Below, piece by piece: positions 50,883-59,499 of a stretch of 64,000 bases of DNA (position 1 is its first letter; every line of letters begins with the position of its first letter). Where the stretch lies: positions 372,001-436,000 of the forward strand of contig NZ_LSTV01000001.1 in the NCBI RefSeq assembly GCF_001644225.1, written 5' to 3'. Position numbers and translations under genes: made by a program. The notes below the pieces were generated by a model that was not told the origin of the DNA, did no database searches, and saw nothing but the letters and a program-made list of their open reading frames with translations. The DNA comes from Microbacterium oleivorans. GTDB taxonomy: Bacteria > Actinomycetota > Actinomycetes > Actinomycetales > Microbacteriaceae.

Positions 50883-51152
50883 TCAGGCGCTGCCGGGCGC
50901 CCCGATCAGCCACGCCATCAGGGCGATCGTGGAGATCAGCCCGGTGATCGCCGCGACCGCGCCGAGCGACCCGCCCGTCAGCGCGAGCGGCTTCGACTGG
51001 CCGCGCGTGAGCGCGAACACTCCCAACGCGAACGCCGACAGGCCTAGGAGCAGGCCGACCCACGGGATGAGTCCGGTGAGGAACGCGAAGATGCCGACGA
51101 TCAGCGTCGTGATCGCGAGCCCGTTCTTGGGCGTCGTCTGCGGCTGCGTCAT
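50883..51152 (-). CDS. Small membrane protein (DUF4190-like)
   Basis: An 89-residue membrane protein with two or three helices (GLAITTLIVGIFAFLTGLIPWVGLLLGLSAFALGVFAL and LTGGSLGAVAAITGLISTIALMAWLIG), of the DUF4190-like type. Its start overlaps the TetR stop by 4 bases (ATGA) and a GGAG lies 8 bases in front, so it is co-translated with the regulator. Confidence 0.75.
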   Translation of the reverse strand: MTQPQTTPKNGLAITTLIVGIFAFLTGLIPWVGLLLGLSAFALGVFALTRGQSKPLALTGGSLGAVAAITGLISTIALMAWLIGAPGSA

Positions 51153-51769
51153 CGTGTCTCCTCCTCGTCGAGCTCGACCGTCGTCAGCAGCTCGAGCTGC
51201 CGGCGCAGCGTCCCGACGATGTCGATCGCGTCGGGGTCGTGCATCCACTGCACCTGCAGGCCGTCCCACAGGGCCAGCGTAGACACCGCCGCGAACTCGG
51301 CGTCGACGCCCGGACGCAGCAGCCCGGCATCCGCCATCTCGCGGAACGCTGCGGTGAACTCCGCGCGCACTCGCGCGTAGCGCAGGAAGAAGTACTCGTT
51401 GCTCGGGTGCTCCGGCGTCGCCGACTCGGCGGCCAGCAGCGTGTAGAGCTCGACGATCCCCGGGATCTTCTCGTTCGCTCGGGCCAGCCGCAGGAGGGCG
51501 GCGGGGGTGTCGGCGGGACCGGCTGCCGGATCGGGGGCCGCGTCGCCGAGGCTCCGGGTGTCGCGGTCCTCGAGCACCCGCTGCAGCAGCACGCTCTTGT
51601 TCGCGAAGTGGTGGAGGATCGTCGACGCATCGATCCCGACCCGATCCGCGATGTCCTTCAGCGACCCCGCGCGGTAGCCGTGCGTCGCGAACACCTCGCC
51701 CGCCGCGTCGAGGATCTCGCGCTGCCGCGCAGCGGTCTTCGCGTACGGGCCGCGCTTGCTCGACGTCAT
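51149..51769 (-). CDS. TetR-family regulator
   Basis: A 206-residue regulator. The DNA-binding helices are in residues 15-60 (REILDAAGEVFATHGYRAGSLKDIADRVGIDASTILHHFANKSVLL), with a typical variable ligand domain behind. It is divergent from the GH30 glycosidase gene. A strong inverted repeat lies between them, and a small membrane-protein gene overlaps its end. It most likely represses the glycosidase and itself. Confidence 0.92.
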   Translation of the reverse strand: MTSSKRGPYAKTAARQREILDAAGEVFATHGYRAGSLKDIADRVGIDASTILHHFANKSVLLQRVLEDRDTRSLGDAAPDPAAGPADTPAALLRLARANEKIPGIVELYTLLAAESATPEHPSNEYFFLRYARVRAEFTAAFREMADAGLLRPGVDAEFAAVSTLALWDGLQVQWMHDPDAIDIVGTLRRQLELLTTVELDEEETR

Positions 51770-51785
51770 GGCCCCAGCCTACTGA

Positions 51786-51813
51786 GCAAAATCCAACACG
51801 CGTGGGATTTTGC
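51786..51813. promoter_or_regulatory. Operator between TetR and GH30 genes
   Basis: GCAAAATCC (51786-51794) and GGATTTTGC (51805-51813) form a perfect 9-base inverted repeat with a 10-base centre, in the 79-base gap between divergent start codons. Position, length and symmetry fit a TetR operator controlling both genes. Confidence 0.75.
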
Positions 51814-51848
51814 GCTACCGTGATCGGACACCACTCACGGGAGAGCAC

Positions 51849-53228
51849 ATGGCGCCGTCGGCATCCGTCCGCTGGATCAGCACCACGCAGCACGAGCCCT
51901 GGCGCGACCTCGCCGTGCCGTCCATCGGCGGGGTGCGCGGGATGCCGTCGGTGTTGCTGCAGACCGACGACCCGCAGCAGACGATCGAGGGGTTCGGTGC
52001 CTCGTTCAACGAGCTCGGCTGGACCTCCCTCGCCCACCTCACCGAGGAGGACCGGGATGCCGTCCTGCGCGAACTCTTCGCCCCCGGTGTCGGCCTCGGC
52101 CTCACACGCTGCCGCATGCCGATCGGCGCGAACGACTTCTCCACCGACTGGTACAGCTACGACGAGACCCCCGACGACCTCGCCCTCGACCACTTCTCGA
52201 TCGAGCACGATCACGCGACCCTCGTGCCCTTCATCCGGGCGGCGCAACGCCACCAGCCGGACCTCACCCTCTGGGCGTCACCGTGGAGCCCGCCCACCTG
52301 GATGAAGACCAACGGCCACTACGCCGGCGCCAAGGGCAGTCCGATCGCCGCCGGCGTCGACAACGGCATCTGCGACGACCAGCTCGGCGCCGAAGGCACC
52401 GACATGATGCGCCTCGACGACGACACACTCGCCGCGTACGCCGCCTACTTCGGGCGCTTCGTTGACGCGTATGCCGACCTCGGCATCCCTGTCACGATGG
52501 TGATGCCGCAGAACGAGTTCAACTCGGCGCAGATCTTCCCGAGCTGCACGTGGACCCCCGAGGGCCTCGCCGCGTTCATCCGCCACCTCGGCCCCGAGAT
52601 GGCCCGTCGCAGCGTCGACGTCTTCCTCGGCACCCTCGAGCGCGCCGACGATGAGCTGGTCGAGCGGGTCCTCACCGACGGGGATGCGGCCCGGTGGATC
52701 ACCGGCATCGGCGCGCAATGGGCCGGCAAGGGCGCCGTGCCCTACCTGCACCGCCACCATCCCGACCTGACGATCTACCAGACCGAGCAGGAGTGCGGCG
52801 ACGGCCGCAACGACTGGCGCCTCGCGCGGCACGCCTGGTTCCTCATGAAGCACTTCCTGCTCCACGGCGCGACGGCCTACATGTACTGGAACATGTCGCT
52901 CCTGCGCGGCGGCGTCAGCCGGTGGGGCTGGGCGCAGAACTCGCTCGTCGTCGTGAACCCCGAGACGCGTTCGTACGAGTTCACGCACGAGCACTACGTC
53001 CTGAAGCACGTGTCGCACTTCGTCGCGCCCGGTGCGCGCCGCATCCCGACCCTCAGCTACACCGGCCACGAGAACCAGTTGGCGTTCCGGAACCCGGACG
53101 GCAGCCTCGTCATCGTCGTGCAGAACGACCTCGCCGAGGAGATGCCGATGTCGTTCCTCATCGACGGGCGGGCGCTGGACGTCACCCTGCCGGCGGACTC
53201 GCTCAACACGCTCGTCGTCGTCGCCTGA
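51849..53228 (+). CDS. GH30-family glycosidase (glucosylceramidase-like)
   Basis: A 459-residue retaining glycosidase with a TIM barrel and C-terminal beta domain. The acid/base is Glu 223 in MPQNEFN, and the nucleophile is Glu 313 in IYQTEQECG. The opening (IEGFGASFNELGW) and WSPPTWMKTNGHY are GH30 signatures. No signal peptide, so it is cytosolic and works on imported oligosaccharides or glycosides. I chose the ATG at 51849 (GGGAGAG in front); an ATG-less in-frame extension would start inside the operator. It is under the TetR regulator by position. Confidence 0.92.
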   Translation: MAPSASVRWISTTQHEPWRDLAVPSIGGVRGMPSVLLQTDDPQQTIEGFGASFNELGWTSLAHLTEEDRDAVLRELFAPGVGLGLTRCRMPIGANDFSTDWYSYDETPDDLALDHFSIEHDHATLVPFIRAAQRHQPDLTLWASPWSPPTWMKTNGHYAGAKGSPIAAGVDNGICDDQLGAEGTDMMRLDDDTLAAYAAYFGRFVDAYADLGIPVTMVMPQNEFNSAQIFPSCTWTPEGLAAFIRHLGPEMARRSVDVFLGTLERADDELVERVLTDGDAARWITGIGAQWAGKGAVPYLHRHHPDLTIYQTEQECGDGRNDWRLARHAWFLMKHFLLHGATAYMYWNMSLLRGGVSRWGWAQNSLVVVNPETRSYEFTHEHYVLKHVSHFVAPGARRIPTLSYTGHENQLAFRNPDGSLVIVVQNDLAEEMPMSFLIDGRALDVTLPADSLNTLVVVA

Positions 53229-53266
53229 GGTGCGGCGGGGCTCGCCATCGGTGCCAGGATGGTCCG

Positions 53267-54310
53267 GTGGCCGAAGCCGTGAACGCCCTGCAGAACCACC
53301 CCGGTGACGTCGAGTACCCCGTCCGGTCCCGTCGTCGCTATGCGCGGATGCTGGAGGCGAGGCGCAAAGCGGACCCGGCCGAAATGCGCCGGCGCGCGCT
53401 CCCGGTGACGCTCATCGCCGCCCCCTTCGGCATCGCCGCGTTCGTCCTGTCCATGGTCTGGGACGTCACCGACATCGGCCTCAACTTCTTCGCCTTCTTC
53501 ATCGGCATGTGCCTCGGCCTGCTGATCGCGTCGATCGTCCTCGCGGTGAGGGATGCCGATGCTCCCCGCCGTGCCCAGCTCGCCTACGTCGCGGCATCCG
53601 GTCGTCGGCCGCTCACCGAACGCCAGCAGCAGATCCTCGCGCTCGACGTCGCGAGCGACTTCGCCGTGCGCGGCTGGAACGCCTCGCTCGCCTTCACGCC
53701 GACCTTCGCCGAGCTTCCGCAGGATCTGCGTGCGAAGCACCGGGACGGCGAGGACGGCACGCCGTGGTTCGCGCTGCCGATGACGCCGCTCAAGCAGCTC
53801 CGCGGCGCCCTCGACGAGCAGTTCAAGGTCGTGACGAAGGCCGACGCCGAGCTGCTCGTCGCCGACACCCTCGTCATGGGCCTCAACTCGCAGCGTTTCG
53901 TCGAGGTCGCCCACGGCGACAACGCCGAGCACACGATGTCCCGTGTCGCCGCGCTCACCGACCTGCCCGTCTTCGACATCCAGGACCTGCTGCGGGGCAC
54001 CGACGAGCGCCCGGCGCGGCTGCTGCTCGCCGCCGACATCGAACGGGGGATCGGTGGCATCCGCTACGCCTACGTGGCCGGCTACCTCACCGCCGACGAG
54101 ACATGGGCCCTCCTCGAGCCGCTCGCCGAGAAAGCGTTCAGCACCTACCGCAGCTGGGACGAGTACTGGCGCGAGGTGAGCATCGCCACGGCGTTCCGCA
54201 CCGACTCGCTGCAGGCCGTGCAGAGTCAGCGCGACGCGCTCGCCGAACTGCGCACGTCGCGGTGGCCGGCGGCATCCGTCGCCTGGCCGACCAACGGGGG
54301 AACCGCATGA
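53267..54310 (+). CDS. DUF1266-containing membrane protein
   Basis: A 347-residue protein starting at GTG. An N-terminal cytoplasmic stretch rich in Arg is followed by two membrane helices (LIAAPFGIAAFVLSMVWDV and FFAFFIGMCLGLLIASIVLAV). The C-terminal half matches DUF1266 (AFDLMRAADIERGIGGIRYAYVAGYLTADETWALLEPLAEKAFSTYRSWDEYW in style). Function unknown. Its stop overlaps the start of the GNAT gene (ATGA). Confidence 0.82.
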   Translation: MAEAVNALQNHPGDVEYPVRSRRRYARMLEARRKADPAEMRRRALPVTLIAAPFGIAAFVLSMVWDVTDIGLNFFAFFIGMCLGLLIASIVLAVRDADAPRRAQLAYVAASGRRPLTERQQQILALDVASDFAVRGWNASLAFTPTFAELPQDLRAKHRDGEDGTPWFALPMTPLKQLRGALDEQFKVVTKADAELLVADTLVMGLNSQRFVEVAHGDNAEHTMSRVAALTDLPVFDIQDLLRGTDERPARLLLAADIERGIGGIRYAYVAGYLTADETWALLEPLAEKAFSTYRSWDEYWREVSIATAFRTDSLQAVQSQRDALAELRTSRWPAASVAWPTNGGTA

Positions 54311-54705
54311 GGGTCACGACCGACCTCGCCGAGATCGACCTCGACGTCGTCCACCGCTGGCTGTCCGAGGACGCGTATTGGGCGCTCGGGCGCAGCCGCG
54401 ACCTCGTCGATCGTGCGGCGCGGAACTCGATGAACTTCGGCGCCCTCGACGAGGACGGCGCTCTCGTCGGGTACGCCCGCGTGGTGACCGACCACACGAC
54501 CTTCGCTTGGCTCTGCGACGTCTACGTGTCGCCCGACGCGCGTGGCCGGGGCGTCGGACAGGCGCTCGCGGGGACGGTCGTCTCCACACTCGAGCCGCTC
54601 AATCTGAAGCGCATCCTGCTGGTCACGGCCGACGCGCACGGTCTCTACGAGAAGTTCGGCTTCGAGCTCTACCCGACGCCCGAGCGCCTCATGCATCGGG
54701 CCTGA
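54307..54705 (+). CDS. GNAT-family acetyltransferase
   Basis: A 132-residue acetyl-CoA-dependent N-acyltransferase. The acetyl-CoA loop is VYVSPDARGRGVGQALAG (residues 76-93, the Q/RxxGxG/A motif), with LLVTADAHGLYEKFGFELY near the end. Substrate unknown. It is co-translated with the DUF1266 gene by a four-base overlap. Confidence 0.9.
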   Translation: MRVTTDLAEIDLDVVHRWLSEDAYWALGRSRDLVDRAARNSMNFGALDEDGALVGYARVVTDHTTFAWLCDVYVSPDARGRGVGQALAGTVVSTLEPLNLKRILLVTADAHGLYEKFGFELYPTPERLMHRA

Positions 54706-54712
54706 AGCAGCG

Positions 54713-55009
54713 TCAGCGCTCGACCGGGCGACCCTCCGCGATCCACGAGCCCGTGCCGCCTTCGACGTTCGTCGTCTCGAGTCCGTGGTGCTCGAGGAAC
54801 GCGGCCGCGCGGGCGCTGCGCCCACCGGCCTGGCAGATGAGGTGCAGGTCGTCGAGCTCGCGCAACTCGTCGACGTGATCGGGCACCGTCGCGAGCGGGA
54901 TGTTGCGCGCGCCGGGCACGTGGCCGGCCGCGAACTCGTCGGGTTCGCGCACGTCGATGATGTTCGCGGGGGAGGCCTCGGCCAGCTGCGCCGTCGTGAT
55001 GGAGTGCAT
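54713..55009 (-). CDS. Rhodanese-like sulfurtransferase
   Basis: A 98-residue single-domain rhodanese. The opening NIIDVREPDEFAAGHVPGARNIPL is the family signature, and the active-site Cys lies in CQAGGRS (about 60-66). It is a complete short rhodanese of the GlpE/PspE kind. It converges with the GNAT gene (7 bases). Confidence 0.92.
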   Translation of the reverse strand: MHSITTAQLAEASPANIIDVREPDEFAAGHVPGARNIPLATVPDHVDELRELDDLHLICQAGGRSARAAAFLEHHGLETTNVEGGTGSWIAEGRPVER

Positions 55010-55072
55010 ACCTCGATGCTCGCAGATCAGAGCGGACCGAGGCGCGGCGTCGGCGATCGTTACCCTCGGATC

Positions 55073-56005
55073 ATGCCGATCCGCTCAGCTCTTCGTGCCC
55101 TGAACGATCCGACCTCGATCACCCACGGCGTCGTGTCGTCGTGTGTCGTCGGTGTCCTCACCCTCATCGACCCCCGCCGTCTCACGGTGGGGCAGCGCCT
55201 CGTCTACCGGCTGGCGAACGCTGGGCTCGCCGCCTGGACCGTCGGCGTCGGATTCCGCAGCAGCGATCCGAGCGGCGCCGTGCCGCCGGTCGGGCGGGCG
55301 GCGCTCGTCGCGGGCGCCGCCGGTGCGGCCCTCGGCTTCGCCGATGCGGGCGAAGCGGTGGACGCCCGCGTGCAGAACGCGATCGCGCGCACAGGCGCCC
55401 GGCATCCGCGCCGTTGGCTAGCAGCCGGCGGGACCGTCCTCGCCTTCGGCTCATGGTGGGCGAGCCGAACCCTCGACGCTCCGGGGAACGAGGACACCCC
55501 CGAGGTGCACGAAGCCGCCGTCGACCTGCCGGAGGACGTCCGCGCCCTCGCCGCGCATCTACTCGCCGCCACCGATCTCTTCGGTGCACCGGAGCTCCGC
55601 GCCCAGCTCGCGCATGCGCAGCGTCTGGTCTTCGACGACAGCGACGGTGGGTTCTGGCCGGTCGCGCAACTCCAGGTCGACGTCGACCTGCCGCGGGCCG
55701 TTCCGGCGGACGCGACGTTCCCCGTCGTCGGTCGGTTCCGCGCCCTGGGCGATGTGACCTTCGACGTGCGGCTCGTGGTGACGGACGGTGTGCTCGCGAG
55801 CCTCTTCGTCGATGAAGGCGGCGACTGGACGCCCGAGCAACGCGACGCCTGGTACGAGTCTGGCGGCGACCTCGGAGCGCTCGGCGGCTGGCCCGCGCTC
55901 GGCGACCTGGAGATGCTCATCGAATCGTCCGAGGGGCTTCGCCCGATCGGCGTCTGGACGGCAGAGTCGGAGCCGGATGCCGGCCGCGATAACGTTCCCT
56001 CATGA
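55073..56005 (+). CDS. Conserved hypothetical protein with N-terminal membrane helices
   Basis: A 310-residue protein. The N-terminal third is hydrophobic (VVSSCVVGVLTLID, LANAGLAAWTVGVGF, ALVAGAAGAALGFAD, LAAGGTVLAFGSWWASR). The remainder is a soluble domain (LAHAQRLVFDDSDGGFWPVAQLQVDVDL, VTFDVRLVVTDGVLASLFV) without a family I can name. Its stop overlaps the start of the LysE-type exporter gene, so the two are coupled. Confidence 0.78.
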   Translation: MPIRSALRALNDPTSITHGVVSSCVVGVLTLIDPRRLTVGQRLVYRLANAGLAAWTVGVGFRSSDPSGAVPPVGRAALVAGAAGAALGFADAGEAVDARVQNAIARTGARHPRRWLAAGGTVLAFGSWWASRTLDAPGNEDTPEVHEAAVDLPEDVRALAAHLLAATDLFGAPELRAQLAHAQRLVFDDSDGGFWPVAQLQVDVDLPRAVPADATFPVVGRFRALGDVTFDVRLVVTDGVLASLFVDEGGDWTPEQRDAWYESGGDLGALGGWPALGDLEMLIESSEGLRPIGVWTAESEPDAGRDNVPS

Positions 56006-56634
56006 TGCCGATCGAGAACCTCCTCGCCTTCGCCCTGGCGTCGATCGTGATCATCGTCATCCCGGGGCCGGGCGTCCTGTTCGTCGTGGGGCGATCGATC
56101 GCACTCGGCCGCCGCGCCGGCATCCTCAGCGTGCTCGGCAACTCCCTCGGGAACATCCCCGCAATCCTCCTCGTCGCCTTCGGCGTCGGCGCGATCGTCG
56201 CCTCATCGGTCGTCGCCTTCACCGCGATCAAGATCGTCGGCGCGATCTACCTCGTCTACCTCGGCGTCCAGGCGATCCGGCATCGGCGTCACCGCGCAGA
56301 GCAGGGGCGGCCGACCGCGGCATCCACCGTCACACTGCTGCGCCAGGGGTTCGTCGTCGGCCTGACGAACCCGAAGACCATCGCGTTCTTCGTCGCCGTC
56401 CTGCCGCAGTTCGTCGCGCGCGAAGCCGGCCCGGTCTGGCTGCAGCTGCTGCTTCTGGGCCTGATCTTCCAGGTGCTGGCGATCCTCTGCGACAGCACCT
56501 GGGCGATCGCCGCCGGCACGGCGCGGACGTGGTTCGGTCGCTCGCCGCGGCGGCTCTCTGCGCTGTCGGGCACCGGCGGCATCCTCATGATCGGGCTCGG
56601 CGGCGCGCTCGCGTTCACCGGCGCGAAGAGCTGA
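56002..56634 (+). CDS. LysE/RhtB-family exporter
   Basis: A 210-residue amino-acid or metabolite exporter with six membrane helices. The N-terminal signature is [37 protein letters not shown] (LysE family, with GPG and the long first loop), followed by [11 protein letters not shown] and [23 protein letters not shown]. The substrate cannot be told. It overlaps the stop of the preceding gene by 4 bases. Confidence 0.92.
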   Translation: MMPIENLLAFALASIVIIVIPGPGVLFVVGRSIALGRRAGILSVLGNSLGNIPAILLVAFGVGAIVASSVVAFTAIKIVGAIYLVYLGVQAIRHRRHRAEQGRPTAASTVTLLRQGFVVGLTNPKTIAFFVAVLPQFVAREAGPVWLQLLLLGLIFQVLAILCDSTWAIAAGTARTWFGRSPRRLSALSGTGGILMIGLGGALAFTGAKS

Positions 56635-56674
56635 CGCGGGAATGTTCCGGCGCCCCGATGCGCTGGAACCCCGC

Positions 56675-57544
56675 ATGACGAACAACACGAAGCCTGCACA
56701 GTCGTCCGGCACGTTCCGCATCGGCGGAGACCTCGAGGTCAACCGCCTCGGCTACGGCACGATGCAGCTCACCGGACCCGGCGTCTGGGGTCCGCCTAAG
56801 GATCACGACGAGGCCATCCGCGTCCTCCGCCGCAGCGTCGAGCTCGGCGTCAACTTCTTCGACACTGCCGAGTCCTACGGCCCGTACGTCGCCGAAGAAC
56901 TCCTCAAGGAAGCACTGCACCCATACGCCGACGACGTCGTCATCGCGACGAAGTCCGGCCTCACCCGCACCGGCCCCAACGTGTGGCCGCCGCTCGGGCG
57001 CCCCGAGTTCCTGCGCCAGGGTGCCGAGATGAGCCTGCGGCGTCTCGGCCTCGAGCGCATCGACCTGTTCCAGCTGCACCGCATCGACCCGAAGGTCCCG
57101 CTCGAGGACCAGGTCGGCGAGCTGAAGGCGCTGCAGGACGAGGGCAAGATCCGCTACATCGGCCTATCCGAGGTCTCCGTCGACGAGGTGAAGGCCGCGC
57201 AGGAGATCGCCGAGATCGTCACGGTCCAGAACCTCTACAACCTGCAGCACCGCGACGCCGAGGCCCTTCTGGACTGGTCGGAGGAGCAGGGCATCGGGTT
57301 CATCCCCTGGTTCCCGCTCGCGACCGGCGGACTCACCGGCGCCGACTCGCCGCTCACCGACATCGCCGAGCGCAAGAACGCGACGCCGGCGCAGATCGCG
57401 CTCGCCTGGCTGCTGAAGCGTTCGCCGGTCATGTTGCCGATCCCGGGCACGTCGAGCGTCGCGCACCTCGAGGACAACCTGCAGGGCGCCGTCATCGAGC
57501 TCAGCGACGACGAGTTCGCGGAGCTCTCGAAGCTCGGCAGCTGA
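56675..57544 (+). CDS. Aldo/keto reductase
   Basis: A 289-residue NADPH-dependent reductase of the AKR superfamily (TIM barrel). The catalytic tetrad is Asp in [11 protein letters not shown], Tyr in the same segment, Lys in ATKSGLTR and His in [16 protein letters not shown]. The cofactor end reads [15 protein letters not shown]. The ATG at 56675 follows a weak GGAA site; another in-frame ATG at 56642 gives 11 more residues with no family match. Substrate unknown. Confidence 0.93.
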   Translation: MTNNTKPAQSSGTFRIGGDLEVNRLGYGTMQLTGPGVWGPPKDHDEAIRVLRRSVELGVNFFDTAESYGPYVAEELLKEALHPYADDVVIATKSGLTRTGPNVWPPLGRPEFLRQGAEMSLRRLGLERIDLFQLHRIDPKVPLEDQVGELKALQDEGKIRYIGLSEVSVDEVKAAQEIAEIVTVQNLYNLQHRDAEALLDWSEEQGIGFIPWFPLATGGLTGADSPLTDIAERKNATPAQIALAWLLKRSPVMLPIPGTSSVAHLEDNLQGAVIELSDDEFAELSKLGS

Positions 57545-57583
57545 CCCCTCGCGTCACCCGCCCGCCTCTGTCATGGTGGGCGG

Positions 57584-58231
57584 GTGACGAGTATCTCTCC
57601 CGCACAGTTCCATCGCGCGCCCGGCGTCGCCGACTGGCGCGTCACGGCGATCGGGCCTGAAGCCGTCTTCGTGGCTCCTTCGCTCGTCGAGGCGTCGCGC
57701 CTCGTTCCGATGGCCGTGGCCGCGGCCGAGCGACACGACGTGAGTCCCGACGTCGACCTGCGGCCCGAGGCGGTGGTCGTCCGCGTGCCGAGCGGGGAGG
57801 ACGGCATCCCGGCTGCCGCGACCGACTTCGCCCGAGCGGTGTCCGAGGGCGCAGCATCCCTCGGACTCTCGCCGGATCCCGCGCGGGTCCAGAGCGTCGG
57901 CGTCTACGTGGCCGAGCACTCCGGCGCCGACGTGCGCCCGTTCTTCCTCGCCGCCCTCGGGTACGACGCCGTCGGCGACACCGACGCGGCGGATCCGCTG
58001 CGAACAGGGCCGGTTCTCGCATTCAATCCCCTGACCGGGGATGCCCCGGGCCGGGGGCGGACGCACCTCGATGTCTTCGTCCCCGCCGATCAGGCGCAGG
58101 CGAGGGTGGATGCCGCGATCGCGGCCGGTGGGCGTCTCGTCGACGACGCGAACGCACCGGCCTGGTGGACGCTCGCCTCACCCGACAACCACGGCGTCGA
58201 CATCGCGAGTTGGACGGACATGTACGAATGA
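57584..58231 (+). CDS. VOC-family protein with pterin-dehydratase-like N-terminus
   Basis: A 215-residue two-domain protein. Residues 1-100 (FHRAPGVADWRVTAIGPEAVFVAPSLVEASRLVPMAVAAAERHDVSPDVDLRPEAVVVRVPS) follow the layout of pterin-4a-carbinolamine dehydratase, including the His-Asp region of its active site. Residues 105-215 form a VOC-like domain (RPFFLAALGYDAVGD, HLDVFVPADQAQARVDAAIAAGGRLV, SPDNHGVDIASW). Actinobacterial VOC proteins of this fused kind are known. Substrate unknown. Its stop overlaps the next start (ATGA). Confidence 0.82.
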   Translation: MTSISPAQFHRAPGVADWRVTAIGPEAVFVAPSLVEASRLVPMAVAAAERHDVSPDVDLRPEAVVVRVPSGEDGIPAAATDFARAVSEGAASLGLSPDPARVQSVGVYVAEHSGADVRPFFLAALGYDAVGDTDAADPLRTGPVLAFNPLTGDAPGRGRTHLDVFVPADQAQARVDAAIAAGGRLVDDANAPAWWTLASPDNHGVDIASWTDMYE

Positions 58232-58530
58232 GCATCGTGCGCATGTGGACCGGCGTCGTCCGCACCGAAGACCGTGACCGGTACGCCGACTATGTCGAGC
58301 GCACCGGGATGAGCGCCTATCGCGCCACACCGGGCAACCTCGACGCCTGGCTGCTCACGCGCGACCTCGGCGACGGGCGCACCGAGATCACCACCGTCTC
58401 GCGCTGGGAGAGCCTCGAGGTGATCGCGGCGTTCGCCGGCGACGACATCGAGAAGGCCGTGTTCTATCCCGAGGACGACGAGTTCCTCGTCGACCGCGAC
58501 GAGCGCGTGCGGCACTACCACCAGGTCTGA
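58228..58530 (+). CDS. ABM-like (antibiotic biosynthesis monooxygenase) protein
   Basis: A 100-residue protein of the ferredoxin-like dimeric ABM fold: SIVRMWTGVVRTEDRDRYADYVERTG, a loop with GNLDAWLLTRDLGDGRTEITTVSRWESLEVIAAFAG, and EKAVFYPEDDEFL. Members are monooxygenases or stress-linked heme or lipid partners. The role here is unknown. Co-translated with the VOC gene. Confidence 0.82.
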   Translation: MSIVRMWTGVVRTEDRDRYADYVERTGMSAYRATPGNLDAWLLTRDLGDGRTEITTVSRWESLEVIAAFAGDDIEKAVFYPEDDEFLVDRDERVRHYHQV

Positions 58531-58531
58531 C

Positions 58532-59398
58532 GTGCGGCAGAGTGGGCGTGTGCCCGTCGTCTCGCAACTGTTCCGCTACCCGATCAAGGGCTTCACCCCC
58601 GAGCCGCGTTCCGAGCTCCTCGTGCAGGACGATGGGCGGGTCGCGGGCGACCGCGTGCTCGCGTTCCGTTTCGCCGACGCGACCGAGCCGGAGGATGCCG
58701 ACGGTCTCGACTCCTGGCCGAAGAGCCGCGGTCTCGCGCTCATGGACTTCCCGTCGCTCGCGCGGGTGCGGATGCAGTTCAACGACGGGCGCGTGCGCCT
58801 GAGCGACGGCGACGCGACGCTCGCCGAGGCGGGCCTCGACGACGCCGGGCGGCGGCTGCTCGAAGACGCCGTCACCGCGTTCGTCCGGGGAACCTCCGAC
58901 GCGCGGCTGCTCGACCGCCCTGGCGTCCTGCCGCTGCGCCTCGTCGGTGACGGGGTGACGTCGCGCTTCCAGGACCGAGCCCGCGGGTACGTCTCGCTGC
59001 ACGGCGAGGGTTCGGTGGCGGAGGTGGATGCCGCGGTCCCGGCATCCGTCGACCATCGCAGGTTCCGCTCGAACATCGTCGTCTCGGGGATCGAGGCGTG
59101 GGCGGAGCTCGGCTGGTCGGGCCGGGTGCGCATCGGCGAGGTGGAGTTCGAGGTGCAGCGTCCGATCGGGCGGTGCGCTGCGATCACGGCGAATCCGGAC
59201 ACGGGCGAGCGCGATGCGCGCCTGCTGCGCCTGCTGACGACCGAGTTCGGACAGGACGAGCCGACCCTCGGCATCCTGCTCCTACCGGTGCATGGCGGCG
59301 GGGGAGTCGTGCGCGTGGGGGACGAGGTCGTGGTCGAGGGGGACCGAGCAGCATCCGCCTCGAACCGAGAGTGGCGGAGCGTCGAACCGAACCACTAG
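58532..59398 (+). CDS. MOSC-domain protein
   Basis: A 288-residue protein with an N-terminal beta-barrel (LFRYPIKGFTPEPRSELLVQDDGRVAGDRVLAFRFAD) and a C-terminal MOSC domain (FRSNIVVSGIEAWAELGWSGRVRIGEVEFEVQRPIGRCAAITANPDTGERD). The Cys of RPIGRC corresponds to the one that carries sulfur or binds molybdenum cofactor in MOSC proteins. Such proteins transfer sulfur or oxidize nitrogen compounds with the cofactor. A GTG at 58550 (VPVVSQLF) fits relatives better as the start; 58532 is the longest possibility. Confidence 0.87.
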   Translation: MRQSGRVPVVSQLFRYPIKGFTPEPRSELLVQDDGRVAGDRVLAFRFADATEPEDADGLDSWPKSRGLALMDFPSLARVRMQFNDGRVRLSDGDATLAEAGLDDAGRRLLEDAVTAFVRGTSDARLLDRPGVLPLRLVGDGVTSRFQDRARGYVSLHGEGSVAEVDAAVPASVDHRRFRSNIVVSGIEAWAELGWSGRVRIGEVEFEVQRPIGRCAAITANPDTGERDARLLRLLTTEFGQDEPTLGILLLPVHGGGGVVRVGDEVVVEGDRAASASNREWRSVEPNH

Positions 59399-59499
59399 AT
59401 TCCGGAGAGGGCCGTCCCCACGTCGGGTCGGCCCGGGACGGGATCTGGGGTCTCGTTCACACGAGCGCTCGCCGCGTGCGTTCGGTTTCAGGGGGAGCA

